Assembly (NCBI RefSeq): GCF_010820665.1
Contig: NZ_JAAIKC010000003.1
Coordinates: forward strand, 372,001-436,000
Reading direction: 5' to 3'
DNA length: 64,000 bases
Source of the DNA: Paenibacillus sp. SYP-B3998
GTDB taxonomy: Bacteria; Bacillota; Bacilli; Paenibacillales; NBRC-103111
Shown: one piece after another, positions 63,101 through 64,000 of the stretch
How positions within the stretch are numbered: position 1 is the stretch's first letter
How the letters are laid out: each line of letters begins with the position of its first letter
Made by a program: the position numbers and the translations under genes
Notes under the pieces: generated by a model
Seen by the model: only the letters and a program-made list of their open reading frames with translations
What the model was told of the DNA's origin: nothing
Databases searched by the model: none

Positions 63101-64000
63101 CGAAATCTTTAACCACCCGACAGTTCACAAATTGGCTGAATTCGTAGGCACTTTACTTCCAGCAGAAGAAGAGAGAGAGAGGGACGAACAACTGCTTCTC
63201 CTGAAAGAAGGCACTGACAAGAACAAGCATCTCTTCTTCATTCATGCGGGGGATGGCGAAGCGGAGCCTTACGTTCCATTTAGCCGCTATTTGTCCGAAA
63301 GCTTCCAATGCTGGGCAATCAAGGTTGCCTCGCTGCAGGATCATGAACCCGTCCCGTTATCAATTGAAGAGCTTGCAAGATCGTATGTTGACAAAATCCG
63401 TAAAGTACAACCTGAGGGCAGTTACTATTTGGCAGGATGGAGTATTGGGGGGACGATTGCCTTCGAAATTGCCCGATGCTTGGAAGAACTGGGCTTTACG
63501 GTTGGATTTATAGGGATGTTCGACTCTCCGTTTGTGCAGGGAGAAACAGTAGAAGGCAACTCATTTGAACAAGTATCGGAAATGAAGCTTTTAGCGAATA
63601 TGTTCGCACCATTTATACATTCACCGCTTGTATCGAGATTATTGGAACATACCGTTCGTTCAGAGCAGGTGTGGCATACCTTCCTAACATTGGCAGAGAA
63701 AGAGCAAGTAAGCGATGAACTATTGGCGATGCTTCTATCTAATAAGGAGCTAATTGCGAGTATGCCTGAGGTGGAGAACTGCAAAAGCTTGTCTGAGCTT
63801 GTAAAGATCTACAACGTATGCCGCTCGTTAACTTACGCTCGTGATCATTATGTTGCTGCCAATCGGATTGAAGCTAGATTGGACTTCTTCCAAGCGTCGA
63901 CGAGTCCAGTGGAAAATATGGGCGCGAAATGGCGTGATCTGTCTGCTCAGCCAGTCATCATTCATGAAGTCGTGGGAGATCATTACTCCATGTTCCGTAT
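51195..64000 (+). CDS. NRPS3: half-C-A(Dab)-T, C-A-T, C-A-T, C-A(Ile)-T, thioesterase; cut at window edge
   Basis: From the ATG at 51195 (TTGGAGG upstream) the frame is open to 64000: 4,268 codons, with the 3' end missing. It begins with only the C-lobe of a condensation domain (1-235). Then A/T (Ser 830); C (HHIVSDG 1010)/A/T (Ser 1869); C (HHIISDG 2049)/A/T (Ser 2898); C (HHITSDG 3087)/A/T (Ser 3948); then TE with Ser 4083 in GWSIGG and His 4263 in GDHYSMF. Hand-read codes: DVGEISVIDK (Dab), DGSMILEIGK (no match), DGDFFPMVTK (no match), DGFFLGMVYK (Ile). All condensation domains are catalytically intact except the starting half. The TE should release or cyclise a heptapeptide. Confidence 0.92.
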   Translation, partial: MSDNLSQHILLASGQFDKEKQYWLQLLQQTDVVSGFPKEELAGKSAERTGTYSQEIPLQLIEKIDKIANKSNIARYMILLSGIKYLLSAYTGEAAVIVGMPIFAQQAQQEELLNPLVLLKTNYDSTLTFKQWLGRMKETVLAANEHQNFSFAIVAEHLQLPKTAEGLPTCSTIVRLDAIHDVSYQADVGSLATFSFLTSAERLTLQITYETNHYSDRIIQQIANHFEAYLEKVLNEPDTVIGDIELLSEAEREQILVGFNEPSAAEETGSKTFTEMFEQQVMKTPEKVALVVGEEEWTYAALNAHANRLARLLQAKGVQRETIVGIMARRSADTVIGVLAVMKAGGAYLPIDPTYPLGRISYLLRDSQAQLLLTQRELQGQITELLTGGQAEEQFEAAGFSGDVLYFEDACLEAGNSDNLGLLGGPEDLAYVIYTSGTTGNPKGVMIEHRSFVNVATAYRTVYQLNQFPVRLLQMASFSFDVFSGDLARTFVSGGQCVLCPEDVRADIPGLVKLLQERGITIFESTPALITPLFEYVQEQGINLHELQVVIVSSDSCSVEEYDKLQRRFGRHTRILNVYGVTEASIDTSYYEEPLDKLPGAGYVPIGKPMPNMQMYVVNGRVQLQPIGVPGELVIGGAGVARGYYRKPELSAEKFIANPFVSGEKLYRTGDLVRWMPDGNIEYLGRIDNQVQLRGYRVELGEVESRLLQIQNVREAVAIIRDDQQGERYLCAYVVAGEELAISAMRETLAKSLPHFMIPSYFVRMDQMPLTPNGKVDRKALPAPDRADGNMFYVAPVSELEDKLAVIWQDVLRLERVGICDNFFEIGGHSLKATALVSRIHQELKVNVPLREVFLSPTVEGLAKVIATLGGNEYTPIPPTEKSETYPVSSAQKRIYLLHQLDTAHSAYNMPNVLLLEGRLDRQRLEHTFTHLVERHASLRTSFELSNGELVQRVHSQVHFDVNFVEDEENEVPTLIRQFIRPFDLASAPLYRVSVICIGEQRHILLTDIHHIVSDGVSLQILEQEFYQHYKGISLPEHPLTYVDYAVWQQKQQSSKEQNAQEAFWLEAFSGELAVLELPTDEPRPAVRNLAGKQIICHADAKLTEALRQLAQQTGTTLYMVLLSAFSAYLSRIANQEEIIVGTVSSGRSRSELANIVGMFVNTLAIRSFPEADKSFSSYLYEVKQTLLSAYEHQDYPFEDLVRQLGIQRDPSRTAIFDAMFTMEEMLDSDSMSGELSVSVYPSDHPIAQFDLTMTAMELEKDIAFRVEYSSALFHSSTVERWVKQFLLWLGSITQEAAMPIGRIEVLSDCDKHQLLVEFNQTKSDISHNLTIHGLFEEQAELQPNHPAVICGEVSLTFAQLNQRANRLARILREKGVTADRIVGIMVERSVEMNVGLLGILKAGGAYLPIDPSYPDERIKYLLTDSGAELLITQTGLQHKADFSIDMLFLDVLEQETIGEVDRINLEPTMTPNHLAYVIYTSGTTGMPKGVMVEHRSVMNYLTWRIREYGFNSSHRMVQLFSFAFDGFLSSFFAPLLAGSASILLEDAGAKDPLVIRKAIIDHGVTHFMCVPSLYAALMECMSSEDSQSLKIITLGGEAVQQRLVNQHNLKYGHIELTNEYGPTENSIGGSILRNLQLDKLITIGRPITNNQMYILNADYRLSPIGVVGELCIGGAGLTRGYRNQPELTAAKFVANPYVPGTLIYKTGDLAKWLPDGRIEYMGRADEQVKIRGYRIELTEIQSGFLQIAGVNKAVVTVLTDDYDVKHLCAYFTADEFVTTEYVRNSLTSLLPNYMIPSYFVKIDSIPLTSNGKVDRKLLPIPNLTLGSRTGTVAPRTPLEEELVRMWEEILEIEPIGIQDNFFELGGHSLKAMMLVARVYKRLQLEVALTSIFQAPTIEALAHLLQSKHKSGFTPIVPAQQSEVYPVSSAQKRLYILRQLEGAEESYNMPAAFLIENALDAQRLNNAFIQLMDRHESLRTSFVMVDGEPFQRIHTAVDFQLAYGDAMEEEFHSLLKAFVRPFELDRAPLWRGALYKVAEDRCMLLMDMHHIISDGVSMNLITEELFRLYNGEMIQPLSLQYKDYACWQQEMLQSEAMDKQEAYWLNSLLGQLPVLSLPTDYPHSAVQSFIGGEVEFTINREVTADLYRIGQKAGATLFMVLFAAYNAFLSRIAGQEEMIMGTVISGRPSVELEGIVGMFVNTLAIRTFPEGDKSFTTYLQEVKQTLLSAYENQDYPFEELVKKRVVQRDMSRNPLFDTMFTLTNKSEDQDHGVRIRPFSFEHSVTQFELTLSAVEGEDTLSFSFEYSAALFKRETIERWKDLFSQWLTSLTSEDGRPIAAIDLLTPQEKQRLLIEFNDTAIDYPVDKTVHQLFEDQVERTPDHIALKYGTTHISYRALNDRANRLARALRHKGVKPETVVAIMEERSVDMIVGVLAVLKAGGAYVPIDPDYPQDRIDYMLEDSKASIILTKSRFLQDRVWDAVVLDLAEEALYAEDGSNLERVTEMHHLAYFIYTSGSTGKPKGVMNEHCNLAAYLYTFIQQFHIDHRDTVLHLQSVSFDGAVDEMYLALLCGGTVCIANKTEGLDTDLLEAIIERENITVLFCSSLLLSELNQRLSVSHPIRLFYPGGDVVKPSYYSNFTDRLVYNMYGPTEATVTTTYYNCLEPCGHNVPIGKPMPNKQVYILGPQGQVQPIGVPGELYVAGVGLARGYLNQPELTEAKFVANSFVPGERMYRTGDFARWLPDGNVEYLGRMDQQVKIRGYRVELGEIEAQLHLHKSVDEAIVLADESPEGDKLLVAYIVAEDRQTNAFWRQYLARSLPYFMVPSVIIQLDEMPLTPNGKIDRKALISIRTIADEEAAYSAPLDTTEVKLVAIWEDILGRDRISRTDHFFELGGHSLKAMAVVKQVYQQFQVHMPLSQVFKLPVLHDQAMYIRSHEASVYTQIDLVEKRDVYQLSSAQKRMYILHQMQPTSIVYNMPDALLIEGNLDFNQMEQALRKLIQRHESLRTSFIRVETEPMQRIDDEVSFVLTYRQLENVINSTTDIEATMAEMMKTFVQPFDLKMAPLFRAELIQLNPNQHILLLDMHHITSDGMSNDILMDELGSLYSGEHLPELPLHYKDYSVWQNKLTAEGELDKQEAYWLSQFAGSLPVIQLPTDHPRPKVSDNQGDSIQFSIDEALTMGLRRLAAETGATLNMVLLAGYTLLFHIYSGQEDIVVGTPVAGRLHPDLDKIVGMFVNTLAIRSQPSKEHTILSFIYEVKRISLQAYENQSYPFEDLVKKVVTTREANRNPLFDAMFTLQSADTDVLPNMSLPVQSLNINVKTVKVDLTLTAKEINSDGMIFDIEYATALFERHTVQRMGRHLVQIMNTMVNRPSEKLSNITMIDAEEKQQVLEIFNNTKTDYPRHQSLISLFEEQVEKSSEQVAVVFGDDKLTYRELNQKSNQVAGELLDKGIQPGGIIAILMDRSIDMITAILAVLKTGNAYLPIDPEYPQERIQYMLQDSGSRCLLTIEALFSQTTSSVDFLTTIIMLDAMEVGKQETLPVIVPRKGSDLAYVMYTSGTTGKPKGIMTTQANITRVVKGTNYIEIGEDDVVASLSNYAFDGFTFDFFGALLNGATLVIVQKTDILDINQLSRILIDQRITVMFVTTALFNLLVDTRLDSLTHLRKILFGGERVSVNHMRKALAALGAGKLLHMYGPTESTVYATFYPVDEIAAEAITIPIGKPLSNTEAYILGAGGQLMPIGITGELCLAGDGLALGYLNLPEMTAEKFVVHPLESGRLIYKTGDLARFLPDGNIEFIDRIDHQVKIRGHRIELGEIESRLLELHSLKEATVLLFEKAGEKSLCAYYVTDSLSSISEIREELTKSLPEYMIPAYFVPLAKMPLTPNGKIDRRALPEPTLAHAASHEQAKPQNKMEEQLVAIWMKVLAKDTIGIHDNFFEIGGHSLLATKLAFDIFDEFKVKFPLVEIFNHPTVHKLAEFVGTLLPAEEERERDEQLLLLKEGTDKNKHLFFIHAGDGEAEPYVPFSRYLSESFQCWAIKVASLQDHEPVPLSIEELARSYVDKIRKVQPEGSYYLAGWSIGGTIAFEIARCLEELGFTVGFIGMFDSPFVQGETVEGNSFEQVSEMKLLANMFAPFIHSPLVSRLLEHTVRSEQVWHTFLTLAEKEQVSDELLAMLLSNKELIASMPEVENCKSLSELVKIYNVCRSLTYARDHYVAANRIEARLDFFQASTSPVENMGAKWRDLSAQPVIIHEVVGDHYSMFR
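51919..53690 (+). repeat. Near-identical Dab A-T repeat, copy 2
   Basis: This is the partner of 47926-49697. The few differences are mostly silent or conservative. It sits at the start of NRPS3, directly after the half-C, and encodes the same Dab code. It indicates recent module duplication or gene conversion. Confidence 0.9.

Overview
The window looks like a chromosomal segment from a Paenibacillaceae (Paenibacillus-like) member of the Bacillota. The evidence is strong AGGAGG-type ribosome binding sites, a spore-germination (gerC) remnant, YheC/YheD-type ATP-grasp proteins, an RRNPP-type peptide receptor with its pro-peptide, Fur boxes of the Bacillus kind, and a large NRPS locus with an EctB-like enzyme that supplies 2,4-diaminobutyrate. 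No rRNA, tRNA or CRISPR array was seen.

Layout. 0-5 kb: a TetR-family regulator cut by the window edge, a broken RibD/DHFR-like gene, then a Fur-box-preceded exporter-type ABC protein with a YcgT/YumC-like ferredoxin-NADP reductase and the remnant of a siderophore-binding protein. 5.2-6.5 kb: a TPR receptor without a DNA-binding domain, overlapped at its 3' end by a 52-residue secreted pro-peptide, which looks like a quorum-sensing pair. 6.7-12.3 kb: a six-gene catabolic operon (SDR, M20 deacylase, RidA, ROK regulator, DSD1/D-threonine-aldolase-fold PLP enzyme, RraA-like lyase) with its own promoter and terminator. 12.2-21 kb: largely decaying DNA (gerC, Tn3-type transposase, DUF1003, methyltransferase, XRE, quinone oxidoreductase and DinB remnants) around a few intact genes (HD protein, TetR, a secreted Calx-beta protein, DUF4386).

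21.2-25.9 kb: a compact operon ATP-grasp / PEP mutase / phosphonopyruvate decarboxylase / 2-aminoethylphosphonate transaminase / ATP-grasp. The three middle enzymes are the complete route from PEP to 2-aminoethylphosphonate (2-AEP). The flanking YheC/D-type ATP-grasp proteins suggest that 2-AEP, or something built with it, is ligated to a partner. 26-33 kb: a Fur-controlled siderophore-binding lipoprotein without a permease, a TetR regulator with two matching operators and a 4Fe-4S/SCP2 protein, and an ArsR/SRPBCC pair.

33.5-64 kb: one collinear NRPS operon that runs off the right edge inside the terminal thioesterase. It comprises a C-methyltransferase and aminotransferase pair (probably making a beta-methyl amino acid), NRPS1 (Cstarter-A-T-degenerate E), a SyrD/PvdE-type peptide exporter, EctB, NRPS2 (C-A-T-C-A-T-C) and NRPS3 (half-C-A-T, then three C-A-T modules, then TE). 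Hand-read A-domain codes suggest acyl-Gln-Pro-Dab-Dab-X-X-Ile, a cationic lipoheptapeptide that I cannot match to a known compound from memory. The phosphonate/ATP-grasp operon and this NRPS locus are the two systems most worth following up.
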